A stretch of 64,000 nucleotides of DNA from Rhizophagus clarus. Lineage: Eukaryota > Glomeromycota > Glomeromycetes > Glomerales > Glomeraceae. Location of the stretch: NCBI GenBank assembly GCA_015698045.1, contig BLAL01000178.1, forward strand, positions 1-64,000, in the 5' to 3' direction. Positions 45,632-56,706 of this stretch are shown here, one piece after another. Below the pieces are notes generated by a model. The model saw nothing but the letters and a program-made list of their open reading frames with translations. It was not told where the DNA came from and did not search any database. The translations under genes and the position numbers were made by a program. Position 1 is the first letter of the stretch, and each line of letters opens with the position of its first letter.

Positions 45632-47800
45632 TTATTTAACAAATCGTTTTAATAATGTTAAAATATTAAATTGTGAAGTCCGGTCATGCTTTTCGTCTAG
45701 CAACACTACAAAAAAGAAAAAAAAAATAAATAATTAATTAATTAAAAAAAAAACCAACGAAAAACACCACCCCAACCCTCCCTTATCTTAATTATCCTTA
45801 ATTTTAAAAGTCCGGTCGTGCTTTTCGTCTGGCAACACTACAAAAAGAAAAAAAACAAATAAATAATTAATTAATTAAAAAAAACAACGAAAACACCACC
45901 CCAACCCTCCCTTACCTTAATTGTCCTTAATTCCAAAAGTCCGGTCGTGCTTTTCATCTGGCAACACTACAAAAAAGAAAAAAAAAGCAAATAAATAATT
46001 AATTAAAAAAAGCAAATAAATAATTAATTAAAAAAAGCAAATAAATAATTAATTAATTAAACAAAAAACACCACCCAACCCTCCCTTACCTTAATTCCAA
46101 TAGTCCAGTCATGCTTTTCGTCTGGCAACACTACAAAAAAGAAAAAACAAACAAATAAATAATTAATTAATTAAACAAAAAACACCACCCCAACCCTTCC
46201 TTACCTTAATTCCAATAGTCCAGTCGTGCTTTTCATCTGGCAACACTACAAAAAAGAAAAAAAAACAAATAATTAATTAATTAATTAAAAAAAAATAACA
46301 AAAAACACCTCCCCCAACCCTCTCTTACTTTAATTTCAATAGTCTGGTCGTGCTTTTCGTCTGATAACACTACAAAAAAGAAAAAACAAACAAAAAAATA
46401 ATTAATTAATTAAACAAAAAATACCACCCCAACCCTCCCTTACCTTAATTCCAATAGTCCGGTCGTGCTTTTCATCTGGCAACACTACAAAAAAGAAAAA
46501 AAAAACAAATAATTAATTAATTAATTAAAAAAAAATAACAAAAAACACCTCCCCCAACCCTCTCTTACTTTAATTCCAATAGTCTGGTCGTGCTTTTCGT
46601 CTGATAACACTACAAAAAAGAAAAAACAAACAAAAAAATAATTAATTAATTAAACAAAAAACACCACCCCAACCCTCCCTTACCTTAATTCCAATAGTCC
46701 GGTCGTGCTTTTCGTCTGGCAACACTACAAAAAAGAAAAAAAAATAATAATTAATTAATTAAATAAAAAAAACTAACAAAAAACACCTTCTTACCTTAAT
46801 TTCAAAAGTCCGGTCACGTTTTTTGTCTGGCAATACTACAAAAAAGAAAAATAAAATAAATTAATTAAATAAAAAAACTAACGAAAAACACCTCTCCCAA
46901 CCCTCCTTTACCTTAATTCCAAAAGTCCAGCGTCTGGTAACACTACAAAAAAAGAAAAAATAAAATAATTAATTAATTAATTAAAAAAAATAACAACGAA
47001 AAACACCACCCTAACCCTCCCTTACCTTAATTCCAATAGTCCGGTCATGCTTTTCGTTTGGCAATACTACAAAAAAGAAAAAAAAACAAATAAATAATTA
47101 ATTAATTAAACAAAAAACACCACCCCAACCCTCCCTTACCTTAATTCCAATAATCTGGTTATGCTTTTCGTTTGGCAACACTACAAAAAAGAAAAAAAAA
47201 ACAAATAATTAATTAATTAATTAAAAAAAACAACAAAAAACACCTCCCCCAATCCTCCTTTACTTTAATTCCAATAGTCCGGTCATGCTTTTCGTCCGAC
47301 AATACTACAAAAAAGAAAAAACAAACAAAAAAATAATTAATTAATTAAACAAAAAACACCACCCAACCCTCCCTTACCTTAATTTCAATAGTCCAGTCGT
47401 GCTTTTCGTCCGGCAACACTACAAAAAAGAAAAAAAAAATAATAATTAATTAATTAAATAAAAAAAAACCAACGAAAAACACCTCCTTACCTTAATTCCA
47501 AAAGTCTGGTCATGTTTTTCATCCGGCAACACTACAAAAAAGAAAAAAAAAATAATTAATTAATTAAATAAAAAAACCAACGAAAAACACCTCCCCCAAC
47601 CCTTCCTTACCTTAATTCCAAAAGTCCGGTCACATTTTTTGTTCGTCAACACTACAAAAAAAGAAAAAAAAAATAATTAATTAATTAAAAAAAACAACAA
47701 CGAAAAACACCACCCCAACCCTCCCTTACCTTAATTCCAATAGTCCAGTCATGCTTTTCGTCTGGCAATACTACAAAAAAGAAAAAAAAAAATAATTATT
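45632..47800 (-). repeat. Microexon array C: about 18 intron-exon units, minus strand
   Basis: On the minus strand each unit is TTTTCTTTTTTGTAG, then a 41-nt exon-like core (starts TGTTGCCAGACGAAAAGCAC, ends GGACTATTGGAATTAAG), then GTAAGGGAGGGTTGGGGTGG and an A/T spacer with TTAATTAATTAA. About 18 copies with a 105-160 bp period are seen (acceptors near 45709, 45838, 45967, 46128, 46247 and so on to 47772). The best frame reads LPDEKHDRTIGIK, with silent changes (GAC/GAT, CAC/CAT, CCA/CCG). The last copy runs on in the same frame for about 24 codons to a TAA near 45632. Because 41 is not a multiple of three, successive exons would not keep this frame. The role is unknown. Confidence 0.7.
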
Positions 47801-47809
47801 TTTTTAAAT

Positions 47810-48050
47810 TGTTTTTTATCTAAATATAATAAATTCAAAAAAAAACCTGTTTACCCAAATAATCAAATCATAATACCGGTTATACCAGTTCAAAACTAGA
47901 TAAAGTGCATGTGATATATAACATATTCCTTTTTTATATCAACTCATGAGATAAGCTTATCGTAAATGGCAAGCGATATTGCCTTTTATGTTATAAATAG
48001 ATAATCAATGCTAGTAGTATTGTTCAGACTTCAGATTTTTATTTTGGCGG
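47810..48050. other. AT-rich sequence between the two microexon loci
   Basis: No gene or repeat recognised. The first exon of array C should lie here or further upstream on the minus strand; GTAAAC near 47855 is a weak donor candidate. Confidence 0.35.
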
Positions 48051-48235
48051 AAGGGAAATTTTTTTTAAAAAAATATATCATTTTTTTTAAGTGAAATTTT
48101 TTTTTAAAAAATAAAAAATCATTTTTTTTTAAGGGAAATTTTTTTTAAAAAAATAAAAAATCATTTGTTTTATGACAAGGGAATTTTTTTTTTAAAAAAT
48201 AAAAAAATAATTTTTTTTTTCAAAAATTATAAACC
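48051..48235. repeat. ~60-bp degenerate GGGAAATTTTTTTTAAAAAA repeats
   Basis: Four copies of (G)GGAAATTTTTTTT-AAAAAATA-AAAAATCATTTTTTT follow each other just upstream of the ATG at 48257. The T8-A6 blocks are self-complementary. Confidence 0.7.
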
Positions 48236-48256
48236 ACAATTTAAATTTTTTAGTTA

Positions 48257-48506
48257 ATGGCGTTACCTTTAGCTTCGGGATTAAATACTGTAACAGGTAA
48301 GTTTTTTTTGCTTTTATTCTCCTTTCTTTTGTCTCTTATTAACTTGTTCTTTTTTTTAGGCATGGCTGTTTTTATCCATTTCAGAAATTCAAGGTGAGTT
48401 TTAATTTCTTCTCCTTTTTTTTGTTTTCTTTTCATTCTTTCCCTTGTTCTTTTACTAAACTTTTTGTCTTTTTAGATGTGTACCATATGAGTGAAAATTC
48501 AAGTAA
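48257..48506 (+). CDS. Microexon gene candidate beside the pyrimidine tract
   Basis: ATG 48257 opens a 40-nt exon (MALPLASGLNTVT) ending at GTAAGT (48297). A 63-nt intron with CTTATTAACTTG and TTTTTTTAG (ends 48359) leads to a 34-nt exon GCATGGCTGTTTTTATCCAT.. ending at GTGAGT. A further intron with TTTTACTAAAC and CTTTTTAG leads to a 27-nt exon (ATGTGTACCATATGAGTG..) ending at GTAAGTC near 48507. In the ATG frame this would stop after 28 residues at TGA in exon 3; another frame is open through exons 2 and 3. The splice signals are convincing, the protein is not. Confidence 0.4.
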
Positions 48507-49273
48507 GTCTCTTACGTCTCTTCTCCTGTTGTTTTATTTTTCTTTTAAGATGATATTAACCATTTTCTTTTTTTTTTTTTCTATGGGTGGGTGTTCTGGC
48601 TTTTCTTTCATTTTTTTCCCCTTTATTTCTCTTCTTTTCGTGATTTTTTCGTTTCTTTTTTTCATTATTCCTTTCATTTCTTCTATGGTTCTTTCATTGA
48701 TCTTTTGTGGTTCTTTTGTTATTCCTTCCATTGATCTTTTATTCCTTTCATCATTGTTTCTTTTATTGCTTTTTTGGTTTATTTCATTGATCTTTGATTT
48801 CTTTCGTTGCTTTTTTTTTGTTTTTTTCATTGATCCTTGGTTTCTTTCATTACTTTTTTCGTTTCTTTCATTGATCTTTGGTCTCTTTTCAATGATCTTT
48901 GGTTTCTTTCATTGATCTTTGATTTCTTTTGTTGCTTTTTTTTGTTACCTTTATTGATTTTCATTCCTCCTTTGCTTCCTTTCATTCTCTTTCATTCCTC
49001 TTATTTTTTTTTTATTTGCCATTTGCTTCTTTTATTCCTTTTATTTTTTTTTATTCTCTTTATTCCTTTTCATTCCCTTTCATTTTCTCATTTATTTTCA
49101 TTCTTTTTTTGTTTTATTCATTCTTTTTCACTATCCTTTATCTTTTTTGTTCCTTCCTCATTTCTCTTTGATCATCTTTACTTCCCTTTATCCCTTTTCA
49201 TTTATCTCTTCTTTCCTTTATTCTTCCTTTGTCCTTTTTTACTGTATTTTCCATTTTTTCTTATATATTGCAG
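48507..49273 (+). repeat. 0.77-kb pyrimidine-rich tract, probable long intron
   Basis: From the GTAAGTC donor after the third microexon to TTATATATTGCAG at 49273 the plus strand is nearly all T and C, with TTTCATTGATCTTTGGTTTC-like units near 48780-48930. Long open frames here are composition effects. The arrangement mirrors 16290-17890. Confidence 0.7.
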
Positions 49274-49751
49274 TGCATGTGCAATTAATACAGCATTATA
49301 ACATTAATATTACAGTTAAAATTATGCAATTGCGGCTTAATTTTTTTATAAAATCATGTATACAGTGTGGTGTAATTTTTTTTCTTTGAATTAAAATATA
49401 GTTTTTTTCATACAATTTCCTTTTTATTAATTTATAGTGATATTAATTATTATTCAACAAATTATTAAGTGTGAAATTGTTTTTGTAATTATAGATTTAA
49501 TGATTGTGGTGTTAAAGTTTTTTTTCTTTTTTGTTTAACTAATTATCATTACTATCATATTACCAGTTACGGTATATTAAATCTAGCTGAAATTATGTTA
49601 ATTCTGGCCAAAATTAAAATTGTGCTGAATTGCACTTTTTAAAAATTGTATACATTTTTTTAGATCACTATATTGCATATCTTTAACTTTTATAATACAT
49701 TGTATAACAAAATTTAACATATTTGGACAATGAAACAAATCCGCCGATATG
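49274..49751. other. AT-rich end of the nested insertion
   Basis: A possible exon TGCATGTGCAATTAATACAGC follows the acceptor at 49273. The rest is AT-rich without a gene, up to the CCGCCGATATG terminus. Confidence 0.35.
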
Positions 49752-50053
49752 TTATTTTATTTATTTGATTTATTAGTTTTATTTGATATATTAGATTTAT
49801 TTGTTATATTTTTAAATATATTTTATTTTGTATAAATATCCTGAAATTTCTTTTTAGTTGAAAAAATATCAGAGAGTGTAATAACAAAGTTGTAATAACA
49901 AGTTCATATAATTAATAAATAAATTCTTTTACCTTATAAACGAACTGTCCCTTTGTGAATAGTGTGTCTTGTTGATTGGACTTAAGACATATCTATTGTA
50001 TCCCTGTCTCCAAGTCATAGTTACCTGATCGATGAACTGACCAGAGTAACAAT

Positions 50054-50072
50054 TGGTGATTCCTGCCAGGTA
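50054..50072 (+). promoter_or_regulatory. Primer-binding site of the Ty3 element
   Basis: TGGTGATTCCTGCCAGG starts two or three bases after the 5' LTR end, with the usual TGG start expected for pairing with a tRNA 3' CCA end. The tRNA was not identified. Confidence 0.55.
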
Positions 50073-50126
50073 TAGCGATGAACTGTCTATACTGGATCTC
50101 TCAGACGTACTTGAAAAGAAAAACAA

Positions 50127-52895
50127 TTGCAGACGTACTTGCACCTAATTGAATGCCATATTACGATACTAAAAAGAGCCAAAGAAAACATCACAGAAAT
50201 AAGCACCTTCAGAGAAGAAGACCTGCCTTTGAAAGAGCTCCTTATTGTAATTTTTGTTATACTCCATCAGAAGAAATACTTTATAACCAACATCTCACTG
50301 GATTCTTTAACTTTTGGAATTGGATTAAAGATAATCATTCTGCTAGAAACTACAACCTTTGCACTGTTATTACCTTTGCCAAACTAAAAGAAAATATCGC
50401 TGAACTAAATACTGCTGCCAACCTTACTACTGAAATTCTAAAAAGCATACTATTTTCCACCCTTAGTACTCCTATACTAGAATTATTATATTATATATCT
50501 GCTCTTTGTGAAGAAACTCAAGGATACTTCTCTGCACCTACTGAATATCAAACTACCAAGTTATATAATTTATACCACAATCTACCTTCACCAGAAGCAC
50601 CTCCTGAAACTATGAATCAAGATCAACTTACTGCAGTTTTAACTACTATTTTTGGTACTACAGTCGCACCTCTATATAGTCACCCCCCATATAAGCACAA
50701 CCTCTATATAGTCAACAAGATTTTTGCGCCCAAACTTTTTATTAAGAAAATTACCTCTTTACAGTCACAAATAGGTTATAATCACTATCATACCAAATAT
50801 GTGCGCCCATTTCTCATTTTCTGACCTCTTTATAGTCACATCACATGTTTTTTAGCTACAAATATGTCTGTATTTTATCAGTTTTTCCAATTTTTAAACA
50901 AATGTATTTATTAAACTATGATAAATTTACCGATTTCTCAAAAAGTTTTTCAGGCAGGATTAACACAGTGGTTTAAATGTAGTACTGCGACACTGCATGA
51001 ATATCATGATTTGCGTAGTACTACAGTACAAGTATTGTAAGTTTTTATAGTCACAGTTCATGTGATTTTTCATAATGTTTGACTATATGGAGGATTCTCT
51101 ATACAGTCATATTTCATTATAAGCACACCAAAAGTATGCGCCCGAACACATGATTATATAGAGGTATGACTGTAATGGCCAAAATATTACACAGTGACCA
51201 CTGCATTAGGAAATGCTCCACCTCCTCGTGAATTAACCATAGCCAAAGTTATCTGGAAAAGATGATGAGGACCCTTATGAATGGTTGGAACGTTTTAAAA
51301 CAGCTGCTAATACTAATCAGTGGACTGGTAACAGAAGAATAGCTATAGCTGCAGGATACTTGAAGGATGCAGCCCATGACTGGTTCAGAGCCAATGGTAA
51401 TGGCTTTACTGCTTGGAATGATAATACAAACCAAAATGCCAGTTTTGTACACCAGTTTGAAGCATATTTTTCTCCTGAAACTAAGAAAAATCAATGGTAC
51501 TATGAATTGATGACTATCAGACAAACAGCTGAAGAAAAAGTTGAAGATTACTCTAGAAGATTCAAGAAAGTCTTAAGGAAAGTGAATGGAATTACTGATC
51601 CTCCACCTGTTCCTGCTGCATTGCAAGTACGAATGTATTTGTATGGATTAAATCCCCTATTAACTTTCCTAGTATCTACCAACAATCCTACTACTTTAAA
51701 TAATGCAATTACCCGTATAAAATTGGTAGAAACTGGATATAATTATGTTTCTACAAAGTCAGTTTCTTTAAATGTTCCTGTTGCTGTGAAGGAAAATGCT
51801 CCTTTACCAATCACTCCTATTGCTGGATCTTCCACTAGCAAGAATGACACAGATGTAGATGCATTAACTCAACAACTCCAACAATTGACTCTTAATTATG
51901 CAACCTTATCATCAGCATTGCTAGCTCAAAATAATAGTAACAATAATAGCAAGCCCAGAAATTTTAGAGCGACTACAGAAAAGGCTAGAGATAAAACTAA
52001 ACTAACCTGTTTCAAATGTGGGAAAGTAGGACATATCTCCAGAGAGTGCAGAAGTAATAGAAATAACAACTCAGGAAATAATAATAATAATAATAATAGA
52101 AAACTTTTCACCAGACCTGTTAATTTCCTGAACGAAGAATATGTTGAAGAAGAAGAATACTACTTCTATGATGAAGAAGAGGAGGATGAAGCTGAATATG
52201 AAATATATGTAAATACTCATTCAGAATTTGGAAAAGAAAGACAACTAAGAAAAAGAGTGAGAACAGGAGATGAAATGGATGAAGGAGGAGAGGAATATAT
52301 CATTCCAGTTGTTCCTTCAGCAGAAACTACCCCATCCACCATTAAAGCTCAAAAGATCAAAAGAAAATTTAAAATGAGACCCGCACCTATTGAAAATGTA
52401 ACTGAATTTGACATTGCCCAATACATTAAAGACCTTCCTTGTGGCTTAACTATTGGACAAGCCTCATCTCAAATTCCAAAATATAGAAGTACAATGCTTA
52501 AAAGTGTGAAGAGAACTAGAGAGACCAATTTTATCTCCTCAGCCAATGATGCTCCTACTACTGCTACCAGATGCCAATTGAGAGTAGATGGAGAACCTAT
52601 TTCAGCCATCATTGATAGTGGTGCTGCCACTAGTATCATCACCAAAAAGCTCATGAAACGACTTGGATATTCTATAAATGGGCTTTCCAACTTAGTAATT
52701 GTAACTGCCAATGGTACTAAAGTTAGATCCTTAGGAGAAGTAAAAGATTTTCCTATAGAAGTAAAATCTTATCTCATCAACCTCAACATTCAAGTGTTGG
52801 ATTCTACAGATGAAGTTTTTATTCTTGGAAATGATTGGCTTAAAAAGGTCAAAGCCAATTTGGATTGGGAAGAAGGTACACTGACTATCTTGTGA
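50127..52895 (+). pseudogene. Ty3 gag with CCHC knuckle and aspartic protease
   Basis: The N-terminal part (50153-50660) is a helical, non-conserved region. A 512-bp MITE interrupts the gene at 50661-51172, after which the frame continues (VTTALGNAPPPRELTIAKV) to a small deletion near 51255. The frame 51285-52895 contains the Gag domain (AAGYLKDAAHDWFRANG, then QWYYELMTIRQTAEEKVEDY), a CCHC knuckle CFKCGKVGHISREC near 52010, an acidic stretch and the protease with SAIIDSGAATSIITKKLMKR. It ends DWLKKVKANLDWEEGTL. The protease thus lies in the gag frame. The pol frame follows separately. Confidence 0.8.
50661..51172. mobile_element. 512-bp MITE with TA target duplication (Tc1/mariner-like)
   Basis: Left end CAGTCGCACCTCTATATAGT, right end (complement) CAGTCATACCTCTATATAAT: inverted repeats of about 20 bp with few mismatches. 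TA stands on both sides (50659-50660 and 51173-51174). CTCTATATAGTCA words recur inside. It interrupts the gag gene and carries no gene of its own. Confidence 0.85.
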
Positions 52896-52989
52896 AGAAA
52901 GAAACGAATCACTGTTCCTATGCAATGCACTAGAGGATGACCTGCTGAGTCCTATGATGAAGAGGAAACTGATAGTAAGAATATGAAGA

Positions 52990-54660
52990 GGAAGAAATAG
53001 AGGAGTCTCCTCTTTATCTTTCAGATTTATCTGATGATTTTTCTGATATATTCGACCTAGAATTTAACCCTTGGACTAATCATACCCTATACGAAGAATC
53101 TGAGAAAAAGATAGAAGAAAGTGAGGATGAAAACCCAGCCATTTATTTAGCCGTCACTGCCACCCAAGAAGAGCCTCATAAACTTAATCTTGGACCTTTG
53201 GATGTGCATCAGCAACAATTATTTAACAATTTGCTTACATCCTTCAAAGATATTTGTGCCAAAAGTTAGACTGAGATTGGTAGAACAAATCTCATAAAAC
53301 ACAAAATTTATATTGGGGATGCACGACCCATTTCTCAAGCATCCTACAGAATTAACCCTAAAAATAAAGAATTTCTAAAGGAAGAAATTGTAAAAATGGA
53401 AGAAAATGGAATTATTAAAAAATCATGTAGCCCCTGGGCTTCACCTGTTGTAATTGTGGATAAGAAAGGAAAAGATAAGCAAATCTGCAGAAAACTAAAT
53501 GCTATTACAAAAGCAGATGCCTACCCACTCCCTAAAATTGATGACCTGTTGGAAAGTTTTGGACAAGCCAAATGGTTTACTACCTTGGATCTTGCCAGTG
53601 GTTATTGGCAAGTAGCCATGGACGAAGCTGATATAGAAAAGACTGCCTTTGTAATTTCCTTCAGATTGTATGAATTCCTAGTCATGCCTTTTGGATTAAG
53701 CTATGCTCCTGGTACATTTCAAAGACTAATGAATAGAGTGCTGCAAGAATTTTTGAATGACATTGTAGCCGTGTATCTGGATGATGTAATCATCTACACC
53801 AAAGGAACCTTTGAGCAACACATGGATCATATAGCTCAAGTTTTTTAAGCGTTCAGAAATTCCAACCTAAAAATAAAATTAAAGAAATGCTATTTTGCAT
53901 TACCTAATATACACTTCCTAGGACATGTAGTAGGAAGAGATGGAATCAAACCAGACCCAGAAAAGATTGACAAAGTCAAGAATTACCCAATACCAACAAA
54001 CCTAACTCAATTAAGAGCTGCTCTTGGACTATTCTCCTATTATAGGAAATTTATTAAGAATTTCTTCTGAATTGCAAGACCAATGCTCACTTTGTTAAAG
54101 AAAGATGCTCTTTTCAACTGGAAGGAAAAGCAACAGCAAGCCTTTGACAGACTAAAGGAGATGCTAATTAAAGCCTCTATACTAAGTTATCCAGATTTCG
54201 ACAAACCTTTCATTATCTATATTGACGCCTCTGGAATTGGATTAGGTGCTGTATTATCTCAAATAAAGGAAGATAGTAAAGAACATGTAATTGCCTATAC
54301 AAGCAGAAGCCTTAATCCAGCAGAAAAAAACTACTCTGTAACAGACCAAGAGTGTTTGGCTGTAGTATGGGCCATAAAACATTTTCAACACTACTTAGGA
54401 TTAAGACCATTCACCATCATTACTGACCACTCTGCCCTCAAATGGTTAAAGATTTCCAAGATGCCAAAAGGAAGAAAAGCCCGCTGGGTAATGGAATTAT
54501 AGCAGTACGACTTTGAGATCAAACACAGACCAGGAAAACTTAATGCCAATGCTGATGCATTATCTAGAACTCCTGAAGAAACATTCTGTTTCCTAATTGA
54601 ATTAGAAACTTATCCTGGACCTACCAAGCATACTTTATCTGCTCCAATAACTTTAACCCC
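52990..54660 (+). pseudogene. Ty3 pol: reverse transcriptase and RNase H
   Basis: The reverse transcriptase shows GIIKKSCSPWASPVVIV, WFTTLDLASGYWQVAM, FLVMPFGLSYAPGTFQRLMN and the catalytic VYLDDVIIYT, then LGHVVGRDGIKPDPEKI. RNase H follows with IIYIDASGIGLGAVLSQ, NYSVTDQECLAVVWAIKHFQ and TDHSALKWL. In-frame stops (for example near 53267, 53846, 54068, 54500) interrupt one basically continuous frame. It copies element RNA into DNA in intact relatives. Confidence 0.9.
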
Positions 54661-55347
54661 CCTATAGAAGAGGAAGATTATGAAGCAGACTCTGAAGAAG
54701 ACATCACTACCAAACCAGTAGCAGAAATATACGAAATTATTTATCCTCAACCATGTGAAAACTGTGAAGAAATTCAATGTATATGTTGGGGAAATGATAA
54801 TAGCACTTTAGGATCAGACTATGAAAGAGATTGGCAAGAATACTACCAGCAAATGCATGACCAAGAGGATCATCCAAACTATCAGAAAGAATGGCTAGAA
54901 GAAGGTCAAGACATTTTAATCTTGAATGATGATATAGAAGGAGTTCAAACTCCTGCATATTATTTTTCAAAGGAAGAATTACAAGAATTATTCCAAGAGT
55001 TTATTTAAATAAAGCAAATAATTGCTGGTCAACCTATCAATAGAGGAGGAAGTAGATGCACCTTTGAATGTGACATAGAAAACCATCATATTTATACTTA
55101 TTGTACAATGTGCAAAAAGAACCTCTTATATGGAACTATCCTTCATGATTGCATTATTGGATTTACTTTAGGGAAAACACGACCTAATATAAAGCCAGAA
55201 TTTTTGGTAAACCAACCTTGGTGGGAGGAACCTGAAGGAGTGAAACAAACCAACCTTGTTCATTATTTAAAATGCTTCTTACGACTTTTCTATGGATTAC
55301 CCCCTTACACCATCTCTACTGAGCCATTTGTAGCTTCCTTAGATTAA
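54661..55347 (+). pseudogene. Acidic and Cys-rich extra segment between RNase H and integrase
   Basis: The sequence first reads acidic (EEEDYEADSEEDITTKPVAE), with CENCEEIQCICWGN, then YYQQMHDQEDHPNYQKEW, a stop, and a second Cys/His group (GGSRCTFECDIENHHIYTYC, CKKN) followed by PEFLVNQPWWEEPEGVKQTN and FYGLPPYTISTEPFVASLD before the stop at 55345-55347. Ty3 elements normally go directly from RNase H to the integrase HHCC domain. I do not recognise this segment; a zinc-binding accessory domain or separate gene is possible. Confidence 0.5.
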
Positions 55348-55439
55348 ATCCTTAATAAATAACAAATTTATTAAAAGGTGAAAGTGAAAAGTGCCTGCAT
55401 TGTGACAGATAGCCTAATATTTTATTTTATTTAAGTATT

Positions 55440-56706
55440 TTTATAACAATAGATACAACTCAATATAATAGAATTTTTCAATATTTAACTACTCAACAAC
55501 TACCATTAGATCTAAATACTCAACAACTCATCAAACAATTCAAGAACTTTTGTACTCCTTTTATTATTAAAAACAACTATTTATATAGGAAAGACAAACA
55601 GAAAAAAGGAAATTTATTAAGAGTAATTAAAGTACATGAAATAGAACCAGTTCTTTACATGGTACATAATGATCCTACTTCTGGACATTTTGGAACTGAA
55701 ATTATGTTCAACAAAATTCGTACTAGATATTACTGGCCTCAGATGTATGAAAATATTAGAGAATATGTTAAAAATTGTGACTCATGTCAAAGAAGAGGAA
55801 AACCTCAAACTCATCAATTACTACATCCAATACCTGTACATTCACCTTTTTATCAAATAGGAATAGATTTTGTAGGACCTTTACCAAAGATTTCTAATGG
55901 AAATAAATATATTATAGTTGCTATGGATTACCTGACTAAATGGCCTGAAGCAAAAGCAGTACCTAGAGCTACAGCAGAAGAAACTGAGAAATTTATATAT
56001 GAAGACATTATATACCGACATGGTTGCCCTCAGAAAATACTGACAGATCGAGGAACTCATTTTAATAATCAAATTATTGATCGTTTAACCAAAAGATTTG
56101 AAATTAAGCATTTATTATCAACACCATACCATCCCCAAACCAATGGACTAGTAGAAAGATTTAACAGAACTTTATGTGAATCTTTAGCTAAATTAGTCAA
56201 ACAAGTAGAACAGTGGGATCAGTTTATTCAGCCAGTTTTATTTGCTTATCGTACAAGTAAACAATCCACAACCAAAATATCTCCTTTTTATTTAACATAT
56301 GGTCATGAAGCAAAGTTGCCAATTGATGATCTTACCCAAAATGAAGAACAATTATCCGATAGGATCAACAAATTAGTTAATGAGTTACCACATGATAGAG
56401 AATCTACCTGACAAAGGATAGATCAGCAACAAGCCAAACAGAAATTACATCATGATCAGCAAATTAAACGTCATAGATCTTTTCAAATAGAAGATAAAGT
56501 TTTATTATACAAGGCTGAAAAAGCGAAACAATGGTCTGGAAAATTAGATGAAAAATGGAAGGGACCCTATTATATCCATGCAGTTTTACAAAATGAAAGC
56601 TATAAAATAAGGGATATGCAAGGAAAAGTCCTAAAAGCTCCTTTCAATGGAAGTTTACTAAAACCTTATTACGATCAGGAAGAATGGAATTTCCCAATAA
56701 TAGATT
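55440..56706 (+). pseudogene. Ty3 integrase
   Basis: The HHCC zinc domain is VHNDPTSGHFG..YYWPQMYENI..CDSCQRRG. The catalytic core has QIGIDFVGPLPK (Asp), KILTDRGTHFNNQ (Asp) and NGLVERFNRTLCESL (Glu). A C-terminal basic domain follows (HRSFQIEDKVLLYKAEKAKQ; GPYYIHAVLQNESYKI) and ends at TAG 56704-56706. One stop (TGA near 56409) separates core and tail. The end overlaps the accessory ORF by about 20 bp. Confidence 0.9.

Larger units (their letters stand above)
44685..49751. mobile_element. 5.07-kb insertion inside the 5' LTR
   Basis: The LTR sequence breaks at TTAATTGATT (44684) and resumes at TTATTTTATTTATTTG (49752), as judged against the intact 3' LTR. The inserted DNA begins CATATGCGCCGATCCTTG and ends CAAATCCGCCGATATG, so the termini are imperfect inverted repeats. 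It contains AT-rich DNA, microexon array C (minus) and a plus-strand microexon/pyrimidine locus. No transposase gene was recognised. The target duplication is too short or too T-rich to define. Confidence 0.75.

Noticed and set aside
45660..47800. CRISPR-like array (about 40-nt repeats with regular spacing)
   Set aside because: The intervals are also repeats of each other, and splice signals bound the conserved core; this is a eukaryotic region without cas genes.
48394..49389. Phe/Ser-rich plus-strand frames
   Set aside because: Same composition effect in the second pyrimidine tract.
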